The translations under genes were made by a program, and so were the position numbers. DNA of 64,000 nucleotides from Tannerellaceae bacterium. GTDB taxonomy: Bacteria > Bacteroidota > Bacteroidia > Bacteroidales > Tannerellaceae. Location of the stretch: contig JAJQFE010000052.1 of NCBI GenBank assembly GCA_021201295.1, positions 22,028 through 86,027 of the forward strand, given 5' to 3'. Shown one piece after another: positions 29,021 to 38,901 of the stretch. The notes under the pieces were generated by a model. That model was not told the origin of the DNA. It searched no databases and saw only the letters and a list, made by a program, of their open reading frames with translations. Numbering within the stretch: the stretch's first letter is position 1; every line of letters starts with the position of its first letter.

Positions 29021-30145
29021 ATGAAATATATAATTTCCATAGGGCTCTGTCTCCTGTTTGTGGCTTGTTCACAAACAGGAACACAACCTGTTCCCGTAAC
29101 TTCCGGGACCGGAGAGATTCGTTATGCCACAGGCTATACTGTGCAGTCCTTTGAAAAATACACCCAGGTAGAGATCCACGATCCCTGGGATAGTACCCGT
29201 ATTTTGCAACGTTATCTGTTAGTAGACCGTCAGCAGGCAATTCCTGCCAATCTGCCTAAAGGGACGATCGTGCCTGTTCCTATACAAAATATCGTAGTCT
29301 ATACCTCCGTCCATGCTTCCATCATAGACCAGTTAGGCGAAGCGGATAAAATTGTGGGTGTCTGTGAACCGCAATATATGGATACGCCTTCGGTTCGGGA
29401 AGGATTGCGTTCCGGCCGTATCGCTGATCTGGGAGAATCGATGGCGCCCAATATAGAAAAGATCATAGACATAGAAGCAGAAATTATCATAGCCTCTCCT
29501 TTTCAGAATGCCGGCTATGGAGCAGCAGAAAAGATAGGTATTCCTATTATTGAAGGAGCTGATTATATGGAATCCCACCCACTGGGACGGGCCGAATGGG
29601 GACGTTTCTATGGCTTATTATTAGGAAGGTCTTACGAAGCGGATTCTATCTTCCGGGGTACTGAGCAACGGTATCTGGCACTGAAAGAATTAGCGGCTAC
29701 CGAAACCGACCGGCCAACGGTGATTTCTGAAAAGAAATACGGCTCTTTCTGGTATATACCGGCCGTGGATAGTTACACGGCTCATTTTTTCGAAGATGCC
29801 GGAGCCGATTATATTTTTAAAGATATACCGGGAGCCGGAAGTCATCCTCTTTCCTTTGAAACGGTGCTGGATGAGGGTATCCATGCAGATTTCTGGCTGA
29901 TAAAATATAACATGGCAGAAGATATGACCTATAAAGACCTGCGTGGGGAATATAATCCGTATGAAAATTTTGATGCCTATAGAAAACGGAATGTGTATGG
30001 CTGCAATACCGGAAAGGTCCCCTATTATGAAGAATTTCCCATTCACCCGGATCTGCTCCTGAAAGACCTGATCCGTATCTTCCATCCGCAACTTCTCCCA
30101 GATCATGAACTACGCTACTATAAACCCATGCAGGACAATTCATAA
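29021..30145 (+). CDS. Cobalamin ABC-type substrate-binding lipoprotein (BtuF-like)
   Basis: A 374-aa lipoprotein (lipobox LLFVACSQTG) of the periplasmic-binding-protein-2 fold: IVVYTSVHASIIDQLGEADKIVGV in lobe 1 and ERPTVISEKKYGSFWYIP-like segments in lobe 2. It starts four bases after the BtuG-like gene, so it belongs to the B12 operon and should pass B12 to an inner-membrane BtuCD. No btuC or btuD follows, so those components must be encoded elsewhere. Iron-siderophore binding is an alternative, but the context favours B12. Confidence 0.8.
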   Translation: MKYIISIGLCLLFVACSQTGTQPVPVTSGTGEIRYATGYTVQSFEKYTQVEIHDPWDSTRILQRYLLVDRQQAIPANLPKGTIVPVPIQNIVVYTSVHASIIDQLGEADKIVGVCEPQYMDTPSVREGLRSGRIADLGESMAPNIEKIIDIEAEIIIASPFQNAGYGAAEKIGIPIIEGADYMESHPLGRAEWGRFYGLLLGRSYEADSIFRGTEQRYLALKELAATETDRPTVISEKKYGSFWYIPAVDSYTAHFFEDAGADYIFKDIPGAGSHPLSFETVLDEGIHADFWLIKYNMAEDMTYKDLRGEYNPYENFDAYRKRNVYGCNTGKVPYYEEFPIHPDLLLKDLIRIFHPQLLPDHELRYYKPMQDNS

Positions 30146-30519
30146 AACCGGATAGACGAAAAGAAGAAAACTTTCCTGTCCGGTTGTCATCTCTCCCGAT
30201 TTCCCTCTTTGCGGTAGAGGCTTACTGGCATACTTTTTTCATTTAGGCGTTTATACGAGGTTAACTATGGGTAGACAAGAGATAAAAAATATGGCAGAAA
30301 ATAGCCGGTTTTCCATGGATTTTTCCTATTTTTATAGGATGGTATGTGGGGCCTCTGGCGGTGGGCTTTCGGGCCTCCCGCCGTGGGCCCGTGGTCCCTC
30401 CGCCGTGGGATGCAGAGCCCTCCGCGGAGGGCCGGAGAATCTGTCCGGAGAAAACCGGAAAAGATAGGAAAAGAGTGAAAAAAGAACCGTTCAATTGTTA
30501 ATTTAAACGCTTGTGCCTT
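30146..30519. other. Intergenic region with a GC-rich palindromic block
   Basis: No gene is supported. The middle, about 30345-30440, is far richer in G and C than its surroundings and is built of short complementary words: two CCGCCGTGGG copies, GGGCCC, and a perfect 16-bp palindrome at 30417-30432. Predicted ORFs on both strands here are low-complexity Pro/Gly/Arg products and are rejected. Confidence 0.6.
30417..30432. repeat. 16-bp perfect palindrome GCCCTCCGCGGAGGGC
   Basis: Perfect self-complementarity with no loop. It lies at the right end of the GC-rich block, about 90 bases upstream of the HU-like gene. Confidence 0.7.
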
Positions 30520-31140
30520 ATGACTATTTATTATGATTTCAGGAAAAAACTGGACCTCCGGTCCACCGATCAGGAAACTGTCCTGACTCCCCATGTAGTA
30601 TCTTCCGGAACTGTTCCCGCCCGGAAATTGTATGAACAGCTTGAACAGGCCACGACCTTCCGGCAGGGAGAGATCGAAGGCATGTTGGATGGACTCATTG
30701 AGCAGATGATCTTTGAATTGAAAAACGACCGGGTCGTGGAATTGGGAAAATTAGGCTATTTTTCCTTAAAGATCACTTCCCGTCCGGTTACGGATAAACA
30801 GACCATCCATGCGCAATCCATCGCTTTTAAAAATGTCAACTTCCATCCCTCTGCCTGGTTTAAGGAGCAGTTTAAAGGATTATCTTTTGCCCAGGCACCG
30901 GAGGGCTATCGCTCCTCCGTTTCTTCCCGTCTGGACCACCGGAAAAAATTGTTGGAACACTATCTGCACACCCATCCGTTTATCAGCCGGACAGCCTATA
31001 CCAGTCTGACCGGCCTCCTGAAGAACAAAGCACTGGCAGAGTTACATGCATGGGTGAAAGAAGGATTTCTGGATATCTATGGCAGAGGAAGCCATAAGGT
31101 ATTTATCAAAGGAAAGGCCTTTCCTGAAAACAGTTTATAG
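30520..31140 (+). CDS. HU-family DNA-binding protein with C-terminal extension
   Basis: A 206-aa protein from ATG 30520. Its first 125 residues match the Bacteroidetes long HU-like family: SSGTVPARKLYEQLEQATTF, then IEGMLDGLIEQMIFELKNDRVVELGKLGYFSL. The HU-type DNA-binding arm is followed by a 75-residue extension with a winged-helix look (THPFISRTAYTSLTGLLKNKALAEL). It is a likely nucleoid or mobile-element-associated DNA-binding protein. It ends with TAG. The GC-rich structured block lies just upstream. Confidence 0.75.
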   Translation: MTIYYDFRKKLDLRSTDQETVLTPHVVSSGTVPARKLYEQLEQATTFRQGEIEGMLDGLIEQMIFELKNDRVVELGKLGYFSLKITSRPVTDKQTIHAQSIAFKNVNFHPSAWFKEQFKGLSFAQAPEGYRSSVSSRLDHRKKLLEHYLHTHPFISRTAYTSLTGLLKNKALAELHAWVKEGFLDIYGRGSHKVFIKGKAFPENSL

Positions 31141-31189
31141 GTGGGCTTAAACCTTTAATTCTTTTGAATCAGATGATTATCTTTGTTTG

Positions 31190-31373
31190 TGCAGCTGGAG
31201 ATAAAAAACCACAGGAGATAAAAATCAGACCTCTCAAGCACTCCAAACCCGTATGTAGAGAGGGATGGAGAAGGTTTGCAAGAGATAAAAGTCAATTTGC
31301 CTGTTTTTATAGGGGAGAAAGATCGGTTGTGGAACATAAAAATCCCACTTTTCAGGAGATGAAAAGTGGGATT
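31190..31373 (+). repeat. Loose array of GGAGATAAAA-like words
   Basis: The word G(G/A)A(G/C)AT(A/G)AAA(A/G) occurs about five times between 31197 and 31365, often followed by TC or CC. Spacing is irregular (about 15, 70, 50 and 22 bases). No coding region is supported here. It may be the remnant of a degenerate repeat. Confidence 0.35.
31341..31373. terminator. Hairpin between the HU-like gene and the flavoprotein
   Basis: A 13-bp perfect stem, AATCCCACTTTTC with its complement at 31361-31373, loop of 7. Both genes converge on this hairpin, so it may end both transcripts. Confidence 0.65.
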
Positions 31374-31414
31374 TTGACTATTTGCGTTTAAAGAAAGGGA
31401 AGGTGTGTGGGTTT

Positions 31415-32784
31415 TCAGGCATATCCGTTTAACATCCCATGGAAGTATAACGGTTTTAGAATATGAACTTTCAGAAACCAGGCTGCTCTCAGTTCTTTCG
31501 ATTGATCCATCCAACTGAATGGAAAAGAACCGGCAGGCTTTTTATCATAGTCGAACTCGCACAGGAGTACGTGTTTATAATCTGTTATGATCGGACAAGC
31601 CGCGTATCCGTTATATCTTTTCACCGGCTCTTTTTCTTCCATCAGGGCAATCAGGTTCCTGGCGGCTACGGGAACCTGCACCCGGATCGCGGCGGAAGTT
31701 TTACTGGTAGGCATATTTGCACAATCTCCTAAAGAGACTATATTGGGGTAACGGGTATGAATAAGGGTCTCTTTGTCTACCGTTACCCAACCTTCACCCC
31801 CCCCGGTTTCTTTTCTCGCTTGTCCAGACCTGCTTCCCGGACAAAGTCCGGCGCTGACATCGGAGGAGTAAAATGCAGGAAATCATACCCCTCTGTAAAA
31901 GGGGTCCGGATCAGTTCTTCTCCTTTCATTTCTGCCTTTTCCAGATAGACCTGCCTGTTTAACGTGTCTATTCCTTTTACCCGTACCTCCGTATGGATAG
32001 GAATATCCCGCTCCTGATAGATCTCCAGTAAACGGGGAGTGTAGTGCGGCACATCATACAGCTTTTGGGAGGCTGTGAAAAAATCTAACGCCACCTGTTC
32101 CCTGCTGCTGTTTTTCCGGGTATAGGCATCTGTCAGAAGACAGATCTTTTTAGGAGCTCCTCCACATTTATGTTTGGTGTAGGTGTCCGTAAAAATACCC
32201 TTTCCACCGTTCTTTGAAAACTCCTGCAACGCTTTCCACGTCTTTTGGGCTCCTTCAAAGTCGTATATACAGTGGGCATTTCCTTCTCCTAATCTATCCC
32301 GGGAGATGCCTTCCACCTGTTCCCAGTTGATCTGTAATCCCGGTGTCAACACCAGAAAGTCATAGGTTATCCTGCCGTTCCGGGCAGTCTCTAAGAGCTG
32401 TTGATCCGGGTTGAGTAGCAGGACCTCGTCCTGGATCCACCGGACTCCTTTCGGAATACAACTCTCCTGCCTTTTCCAGACCTCTTCCAGTTGGTAAACC
32501 CCGGAGGCAATCAGCGTAAAACCGGGCTGGTAATACTGCCGGTCACTGGGATCGATCAGGGTAATATCCGGATCATCCAACCAACGAGACAGCCGGGCTG
32601 CCATACTGATTCCGGCTGCTCCACCGCCTACAATCAGGATTTTCCCTTTTGCTTTACTGGAAAAAGCGTGATAGTAAGCCGCACTGCCTGCTGCGGTTGC
32701 TACGCCAGCCGCAGCGACTATTTTTAAAAAGTTTCGTCGCGAAAATGAATTATTTCCGGAATCTTTTCGTTGTCCAGTTACCAT
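31415..32784 (-). pseudogene. Tat-exported FAD-dependent oxidoreductase (SQR/FCSD-like), frameshifted
   Basis: A flavoprotein of the sulfide:quinone reductase type. The N-terminus has a twin-arginine signal (SFSRRNFLKIVAAAGVA) and the FAD-binding loop GKILIVGGGAAGISMAARL. A second motif near the C-terminus reads VSLGDCANMPTSK. The frame breaks in a G8 tract on the coding strand (31797-31804). Gaining one G or losing two rejoins EKKPGG to EGWVTVDKETL and gives about 456 aa ending at TGA 31415-31417. The homopolymer could be a phase-variable switch or a slippage lesion. Confidence 0.82.
31797..31804 (-). repeat. Homopolymer G8 tract on the coding strand of the flavoprotein
   Basis: Eight Gs (Cs on the plus strand), out of frame as assembled. 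Nine or six would restore the frame. Confidence 0.6.
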
Positions 32785-33003
32785 TTTTTTATCGATGTTT
32801 TATGATTTCCTTTCATAAAGCCGATGGTGCAAAGAAAAATAAAATAGGAAGTTACCCCTAAATGATCTCCTACTACACTATTTGCTCACATGAATCAAGA
32901 GGTGGGTCAGAAACTACTACAACACTTTCTCATGGTTTAGAAATCCAGGTCTATATAATTGATATACAAAAGTATTATAAAATCTTTTTTCTGAGAATTA
33001 ATC

Positions 33004-35104
33004 TCAGAAATTCATCAGGAAATTTACCAGGTTAGTATCTCCGTTCAGATCCATCCGCTTTCTCATCCGGTAGCGCCGTAGTTCAACAGCCCGTATGGAA
33101 ATATTTAATATGGAGGCGATTTCTTTGGTGGAAAGATTCATCCGTAAGAGGCAGCACATCCTCAGGTCACCGGTCGTCATGTCCGGATAGGTCTGCCGTA
33201 GCCGTTCGATAAAATTCTGGTGTGCACCATTGAAATAATTTTCAAAGGCATCCCAGTCGCTTTGATCTTCAGCCGCTTTCTGGAGTAAGGTTTTCAGCCG
33301 GTTGTACAAGCGGTTCGGATAGCGGTCTCCTAACGTCTCCTTCTGTGCCTCTACCTCTTCCGTTAACGTGTGGATCAACTGGCTTTTCCTTGCCAGTGCG
33401 GAGGTCTGTAACATCAGTTCATTGTTTTTGTTCTGTAACTCCGTCTCTAATATCTCATTTTTTAATTCCTGCACTTTCTTTAATTCCTGCTGTCTCAGGA
33501 TCTCCTGCTGCCTTTTTTCTTCTTTCCGTTGATGGCTGAAATAAAGAGAAGCGAAAAGCTGGACCATGCCGAAAATGATCATGACATAAATAATGTGAGC
33601 CCAGATGGTATTATACCAGGGTAGCAGGACATGGATCTGTAGGGATAGCTCCGGGAACTCCCCGGTAGGGACATATTTCCTGACTTTCAATGCATAGGTG
33701 CCTTCCGGCAGTTGCAGCAGCGAGATGTGCCCACTTTTCTGCCAGTCAGACCATCCGGAAGACATATGTTCTATTTTATAACTGATCTGGTTATTGGGAG
33801 TTAATGTCGTGGAACCTACGTATAGGTTGAGTTGCTGGAAATTGTAGGGCAGAGAGATCTCTTTCATTTCCGGCGGTAAAAACTTCAGGCTGTCTTCCTG
33901 AATATAGGTGATCGCTGCAAACCGGTGGGGCATGCCTTGGGTAGTTCCTTTCCGGATCAATATGTCCGTATTTACCATGACTACTCCCTGTAGGGTAGAG
34001 AATATATGCAGGGAATCATTGAGAGGAATGATCCAGTTTCCCCGGGTCACCAGGTTCAGTTTGTAGTTGTCAAACAGGATCCGGCATTTTAACGTACCGT
34101 TCCCCCCGTTGACGGCAAATAGTCCGGCTTCGTTTTCATAGGTCAGCCAGTAGAGTTCTTCTGAAACCTGGTAGATCTGGTCCGCCCGGGCAAATACATC
34201 CAGTTGGGTGGGATTCGTAAAGAGTTCCTCTATGGAGTTGAATACGGGCCTATGGGGTTTTTCGGCAAATAAAGGAGCTCCCTGCTCTTCCGGAATATCC
34301 CGGAAGTAGCGGCATACTCCCATGGGCCGTACATAATAACCGGTATGGGTGTGAATGTAGAGATGGTCATCCCGGAGAAACGCATCTGTCAGTTTTCCGA
34401 GTTGGTTTCTTTTTCCCAGCAGTTGAATCGCCGGATGGAGGGTAAGGGAGGTGATCCCGTTATCGAAAGCCATCCACACCTGGTCCGAATGATCATTAGT
34501 AATGGCATGCATCATATTATCCTGTAACTGGAAATCTTCTGTGGCATGGGCTACAATCGTACCCTGCTGATCCGTCACAAAAAGTCCGTTGGTCAGGGTG
34601 CCGATGTAATGAAAGCTGTCCACCGTGATAAAGGCGGAAGGGATGGCTTGTAAGATCGTTTCCGGGAGATAGGTGGGTAGGGAATCCGGCTGTTGTTTAA
34701 ACTGAATATGGGCAGGTTGTTTTTCTAATGGAACATACGAGAGAAGACCCCATTCGTTTTTTATCCAGTAGCCGACATGGCTTTCCCCTGGGTAAATATG
34801 GTGTCCTGATGATATACCAGGTGGGAGACTTCCGATTGATCCGGTAGCTGATAGAGATGCCAGTTATTCCCGTCATAGGTCAGTAACCCGGAACTGTTGG
34901 TGACTAACAAAGTCCCTTTAGGAGCCACAGTCAGATCCCAGTTCAGGCTGCTGGCATGATAATCATCCACATTATAATTCATAAAAAAGCCGGAGCTAAC
35001 TTCTGTTGAGTAGAGTCAGCCACCAAAAGCCGGAAAGTGATCAGAAAGAATAAAATACAAGCGAATAAGCGGTTAAAAGGGAAATTTTTGAAAGTTTTCT
35101 TCAT
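33004..35104 (-). pseudogene. Beta-propeller sensor/LuxR-type regulator, two frameshifts
   Basis: A membrane-anchored regulator of the Bacteroidetes two-component-propeller type: signal anchor MKKTFKNFPFNRLFACILFF at 35104, periplasmic propeller-like repeats, a triple-tyrosine/Y_Y_Y-like domain (NQISYKIEHMSSGWSDWQ), one transmembrane helix (IIYVMIIFGMVQLFASLYF), a coiled coil and a LuxR-like helix-turn-helix (LSTKEIASILNISIRAVELRRYRMRKRM). One T is missing from the T6 run at 34983-34988 (coding strand) and one G from the run at 34785-34788. Repairing both gives 700 aa. Confidence 0.82.
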
Positions 35105-35125
35105 GAATTGTTTTACGTTTGAGAG

Positions 35126-35235
35126 GGAGTGAATAAGTTAAGGAGTCAAAGGAATTAAGTAGTCAAAGTAGTTAAGTAGGCCAGGAGTTAAGCAGAAAAT
35201 AGATTTCTCCTTGACTCCTTTAACTCCTTACCTAC
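35126..35235. repeat. Dispersed GGAGTTAAGGAGT/AAGTAGTTAAG repeat, copy A
   Basis: The left part is purine-rich with words such as AAGGAGTCAAAGG and AGTAGTTAAGTAGG. The right part is the complement-like CCTTGACTCCTTTAACTCC and CTACTTTAACTACT. Together they form a long imperfect inverted repeat between the regulator and carB. A second copy of the same family lies at 59625-59735. Confidence 0.65.
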
Positions 35236-35262
35236 TTTAACTACTCTCTCTTTACTCTCTCT

Positions 35263-38200
35263 TTACACAAACTTATATTCCTGCCAGCTCTTGATCCGGA
35301 TGTCTTCTTCTGTAAGGGTACAGAAGGCATCGATAAAGGCGCTGGCTAAACGGGCGTTTGTAATTAAAGGAATGTTATGGTCAATCGCTGCCCGGCGGAT
35401 TTTATATCCGTTGGTAAGTTCCCGTTTGCTATGGTCTTTGGGAATATTGACTACCAGGTCAAAGGTATGGTTACTGAACAGATCCATAATGTTCAGTTCC
35501 CCTTCTTCATCCGGCCAGGAGACAGTCACCGTTTCAATTCCATTGCTGTTCAGGAACTGGGCTGTCCCGGCTGTCCCGTAAAGTATATAGCCTTTCCGGC
35601 TTAATAAACGGCAGGATTCCGGTAATTCCACTTTGCTTTTGGCTGCTCCTGAAGAGACGAGGATATTCTTGGCAGGGATGGTATTCCCAACGGCAATCAT
35701 GGAAGATAAAAGCGCTTCGTTGAAGTCATCGCCTATACAACCTACTTCTCCTGTGGAGCTCATATCCACGCCCAGCACCGGGTCTGCTTTGTGTAACCGG
35801 GCAAAAGAGAACTGGGAGGCTTTTACCCCGATCCAGTCGATATCGAAAGCACTCTTGTCCGGTTTGCTGTAAGGGGCATCCAGCATAATGCGGGTCGATG
35901 TTTCAATAAAGTTCCGTTTCAGTACTTTGGACACGAACGGGAAACTACGGAAGGCCCTCAGGTTACATTCAATTACTTTGACATCATTATTTTTAGCCAG
36001 GAACTGAATGTTAAACGGTCCGCTGATATTTAATTCTTTTGCGATCTTTTTACTGATCTTTTTGACACGGTTGGCAGTCTCAATATATATTTTCTGGGCC
36101 GAGAAAACCAGCGTAGCATCTCTGGAGTGTACATCGGCAAACTCAATATGCTCAGAGATTGCATATTCCACGACTTCACCATTCATCGCCACTGCATCGA
36201 ACTCGATCTCCTTGGCTCCCTGTAAGAATTCAGATGCAACCACCGGATGTTCTTTCGATACTTTGGCTGCCAGATCCAGGAATTCGATCATCTGTTCTTT
36301 ACTGTAACAAACATTCATGGCCGCTCCGCTCAACACATAGGACGGACGGATCAGGATCGGGAATCCTACTTTAGCGATGAATGCGTCAATTTCATCCATG
36401 CTGCTTAATTCTGCCCAGCGGGGCTGGTCAATTCCTAACGTATCCAGCATGGCAGAGAATTTATGACGGTTTTCAGCCCGGTCAATAGACAGAGGAGAGG
36501 TTCCGAGGATTGGTACCTGCTGGCGGTGCAGTTTCATGGCCAGATTATTCGGGATCTGTCCTCCTACGGAGACGATCACTCCTTTCGGAGTTTCTAGGTC
36601 AATCACGTCTAATACACGTTCAAAGGAGAGCTCATCGAAGTAGAGACGGTCGCACATATCATAGTCCGTGGAAACAGTCTCCGGGTTATAATTGATCATA
36701 ATCGATTTATAGCCCAGTTTACGTGCGGTCTGTGCTGCATTGACCGAGCACCAGTCAAATTCAACGGAAGATCCGATCCGGTAGGCTCCTGAACCTAAGA
36801 TAATCACACTTTTATCATTCGGGTAATAGGGAATATCATGTTCACTGCCGTCATAGGTTAAATAGAGGTAGTTGGTCAATTCCGGATGTTCAGAAGCAAT
36901 CGTGTTGATCCTTTTCACGCTTGGCAGGATACCCATCTTTTTCCGCAGGTTGCGGACACGGAGGTTTTCTTTTTCCATGTTTCCATCTGGTTTCGTTACC
37001 AAACGGGCGATCTGGAAGTCTGAAAAACCTAACTGTTTGGCTTCCCGCAGGACCTCTTCCGGCAACTCTTCAATCTGATTGTATTCTTTTAATTTTTCGC
37101 TGTAGTCTACGATATTCTTTAAACTGTTCAGGAACCAGTGGCTGATCTTGGTCAGTTCGTGGATACGTTCTACGGTATATCCTTTCTCCAGGGCTTCTGC
37201 TACTGCAAAAATACGCAGGTCAGTCGGGTTGGACAGTTCTTCGTCTAAGTTATCAAACTGAATGTCTTTATTGCCGACGAATCTGTGCATTCCCTGGTCG
37301 ATCATCCGGAGACCTTTTTGCATGATCTCTTCAAAACTTTTACCGATGGACATGATTTTACCTACGGATTTCATACTGGATCCGATCTGGCGGCTTACCC
37401 CAACAAATTTAGTCAAATCCCAGCGGGGAATCTTTACAATCATGTAATCGACTTCCGGAGCTTTATAGGCGGAGTTGGGCGTACCCATTTCGCCGATTTC
37501 ATCCAGTCCATAGTTTAATGCCAGTTTGGCAGCTACAAAGGCTAACGGGTAACCACTGGCTTTGGATGCCAGTGCCGAGGAGCAGCTTAGACGGGCATTC
37601 ACTTCGATGACCCGGTAATCGTTCGTCTCTGAATTAAAAGCATACTGGATGTTACATTCCCCTACGATCCCTAAATGGCGGATAGTGGTAGTAGACAGAT
37701 CCTGTAACATCTTCAGTTCTTGATCATTCAGGGAACAGGTGGGAGCGACCACAATACTTTCTCCGGTATGCACTCCTAACGGGTCGACATTTTCCATGCT
37801 CACCACAGTAAAGCAATGGTCATTCTTATCCCGGATCACTTCAAACTCAATCTCTTTCCAGCCCTTTAGAGATTCTTCCACCAAGATCTGGGAAGAATAG
37901 GCAAATGCATTTTCTGCCAGTATTTTTAATTCAGTTTCATCTTTACAGATCCCGCTTCCCAGTCCTCCCAGTGTATAGGCAGACCGGATCATTACGGGAT
38001 ACCCAATACGGTTGGCGGCTGCCAGTGCATCTTCCATAGTCTCTACCGCCTGGCTGACCGGAGTCTTTATGCCGATTTCATCGAGCTTTTTCACGAATAA
38101 ATCCCGGTCTTCAGTGTACATAATGGCTTCTACGGAAGTCCCTAATACTTTCACCCTATAGGTAGCCAGTGTCCCGTCTGTATATAACTGAGTACCGCAA

Positions 38201-38487
38201 TTCAGGGCAGTCTGGCCTCCGAATGCAAGCAGAATTTCATCAGGTTGTTCTTTTTTAATGACCTCCTCTACAAAATAGGGAGTAATCGGTAAAAAATAAA
38301 CTTTATCGGCAATCCCTTCCGAAGTCTGGATGGTTGCGATATTCGAATTTAAAAGTACCGTACTGATACCTTCTTCCTTGAGTGCTTTCAGGGCCTGCGA
38401 TCCTGAATAGTCAAATTCTCCGGCCTGTCCGATTTTCAGGGCGCCTGAACCCAGCACAATGACCTTCTTAATTCCACTTTTAGACAT
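35263..38487 (-). CDS. carB: Carbamoyl-phosphate synthase large subunit
   Basis: CarB makes carbamoyl phosphate for pyrimidine and arginine synthesis. At 1074 aa it is full length, with two homologous ATP-grasp halves (VLGSGALKIGQAGEFDYSG near residue 10; IILGSGAYRIGSSVEFDWC in the second half) and a C-terminal MGS-like regulatory domain (DLVVNIPKDHSKRE). The frame is intact. carA is not adjacent in the window. The gene has a long leader with its own promoter and terminator-like hairpin. Confidence 0.97.
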   Translation of the reverse strand: MSKSGIKKVIVLGSGALKIGQAGEFDYSGSQALKALKEEGISTVLLNSNIATIQTSEGIADKVYFLPITPYFVEEVIKKEQPDEILLAFGGQTALNCGTQLYTDGTLATYRVKVLGTSVEAIMYTEDRDLFVKKLDEIGIKTPVSQAVETMEDALAAANRIGYPVMIRSAYTLGGLGSGICKDETELKILAENAFAYSSQILVEESLKGWKEIEFEVIRDKNDHCFTVVSMENVDPLGVHTGESIVVAPTCSLNDQELKMLQDLSTTTIRHLGIVGECNIQYAFNSETNDYRVIEVNARLSCSSALASKASGYPLAFVAAKLALNYGLDEIGEMGTPNSAYKAPEVDYMIVKIPRWDLTKFVGVSRQIGSSMKSVGKIMSIGKSFEEIMQKGLRMIDQGMHRFVGNKDIQFDNLDEELSNPTDLRIFAVAEALEKGYTVERIHELTKISHWFLNSLKNIVDYSEKLKEYNQIEELPEEVLREAKQLGFSDFQIARLVTKPDGNMEKENLRVRNLRKKMGILPSVKRINTIASEHPELTNYLYLTYDGSEHDIPYYPNDKSVIILGSGAYRIGSSVEFDWCSVNAAQTARKLGYKSIMINYNPETVSTDYDMCDRLYFDELSFERVLDVIDLETPKGVIVSVGGQIPNNLAMKLHRQQVPILGTSPLSIDRAENRHKFSAMLDTLGIDQPRWAELSSMDEIDAFIAKVGFPILIRPSYVLSGAAMNVCYSKEQMIEFLDLAAKVSKEHPVVASEFLQGAKEIEFDAVAMNGEVVEYAISEHIEFADVHSRDATLVFSAQKIYIETANRVKKISKKIAKELNISGPFNIQFLAKNNDVKVIECNLRAFRSFPFVSKVLKRNFIETSTRIMLDAPYSKPDKSAFDIDWIGVKASQFSFARLHKADPVLGVDMSSTGEVGCIGDDFNEALLSSMIAVGNTIPAKNILVSSGAAKSKVELPESCRLLSRKGYILYGTAGTAQFLNSNGIETVTVSWPDEEGELNIMDLFSNHTFDLVVNIPKDHSKRELTNGYKIRRAAIDHNIPLITNARLASAFIDAFCTLTEEDIRIKSWQEYKFV

Positions 38488-38569
38488 AGATAAATAGGGT
38501 TATTTCTTGTTTATTAAAATGATTATATAGCATGTTATACCGTTGCTGTATTATGGCAGCCGAAAATAC

Positions 38570-38602
38570 AAAAAAATGCGTTAGTAAATGACCAACGCGT
38601 TT
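38570..38602 (-). terminator. Intrinsic-terminator-like hairpin in the carB leader
   Basis: On the minus strand the stem AAACGCGTT/AACGCATTT (one G-U pair) is followed by a run of seven Ts. It lies between the upstream promoter and the carB start 83 bases further on. Confidence 0.55.
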
Positions 38603-38731
38603 GATATACAGATTTTATATTTTCGTAGAAAAGAAAGAAAAAAGGTCATACCCGGAGTGTGTACTGGATATAATAATACATTGAACCTTGTCTGATGAAT
38701 ACCGCATAGTTCTTTTTCTTCTAAATCTGAG

Positions 38732-38763
38732 CAAAGATATGGATTCTGTGTGGTATGCACAAA
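38732..38763 (-). promoter_or_regulatory. Minus-strand promoter (TTTG, 20 bases, TATCTTTG)
   Basis: Both elements match exactly: TTTG at 38760-38763 and TATCTTTG at 38732-38739. Transcription would start near 38725 and run toward carB. Confidence 0.6.
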
Positions 38764-38876
38764 TTAAAAAAACTAAAACCCACAGGCCGCCTGTAATCTC
38801 CGGAATCAAAAAGTTTATGTTTTATTAATATCATTAATAATTAGTAAGATGTTGTTAATAATCAATACCTATTTAT

Positions 38877-38884
38877 TACTTTTG
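38877..38884 (+). promoter_or_regulatory. -7 box TACTTTTG for tcdA
   Basis: An exact TAnnTTTG match 18 bases before the ATG at 38902. It argues against a GTG start at 38884, which would lie inside the promoter. Confidence 0.5.
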
Positions 38885-38901
38885 TGGTCAAAAAATTAGG
38901 A

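Larger units (their letters stand above)
38488..38901. other. Intergenic leader region between carB and tcdA
   Basis: No protein gene is supported; the 64-aa ORF at 38615-38809 (minus) has no recognisable features. The region contains a minus-strand promoter at 38732-38763, a minus-strand terminator-like hairpin at 38570-38602 and a plus-strand -7 box at 38877-38884. Confidence 0.55.

Noticed and set aside
30261..30594. Arg/Gly/Pro-rich ORFs over the GC-rich block
   Set aside because: Low-complexity products on both strands caused by GC-rich palindromes, not genes.
31190..31373. CRISPR-like array
   Set aside because: The repeated words are short and unevenly spaced, there are no uniform spacers, and no cas genes are present.
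38615..38809. A 64-aa minus-strand ORF upstream of carB
   Set aside because: It spans the leader promoter and shows no protein-like features.
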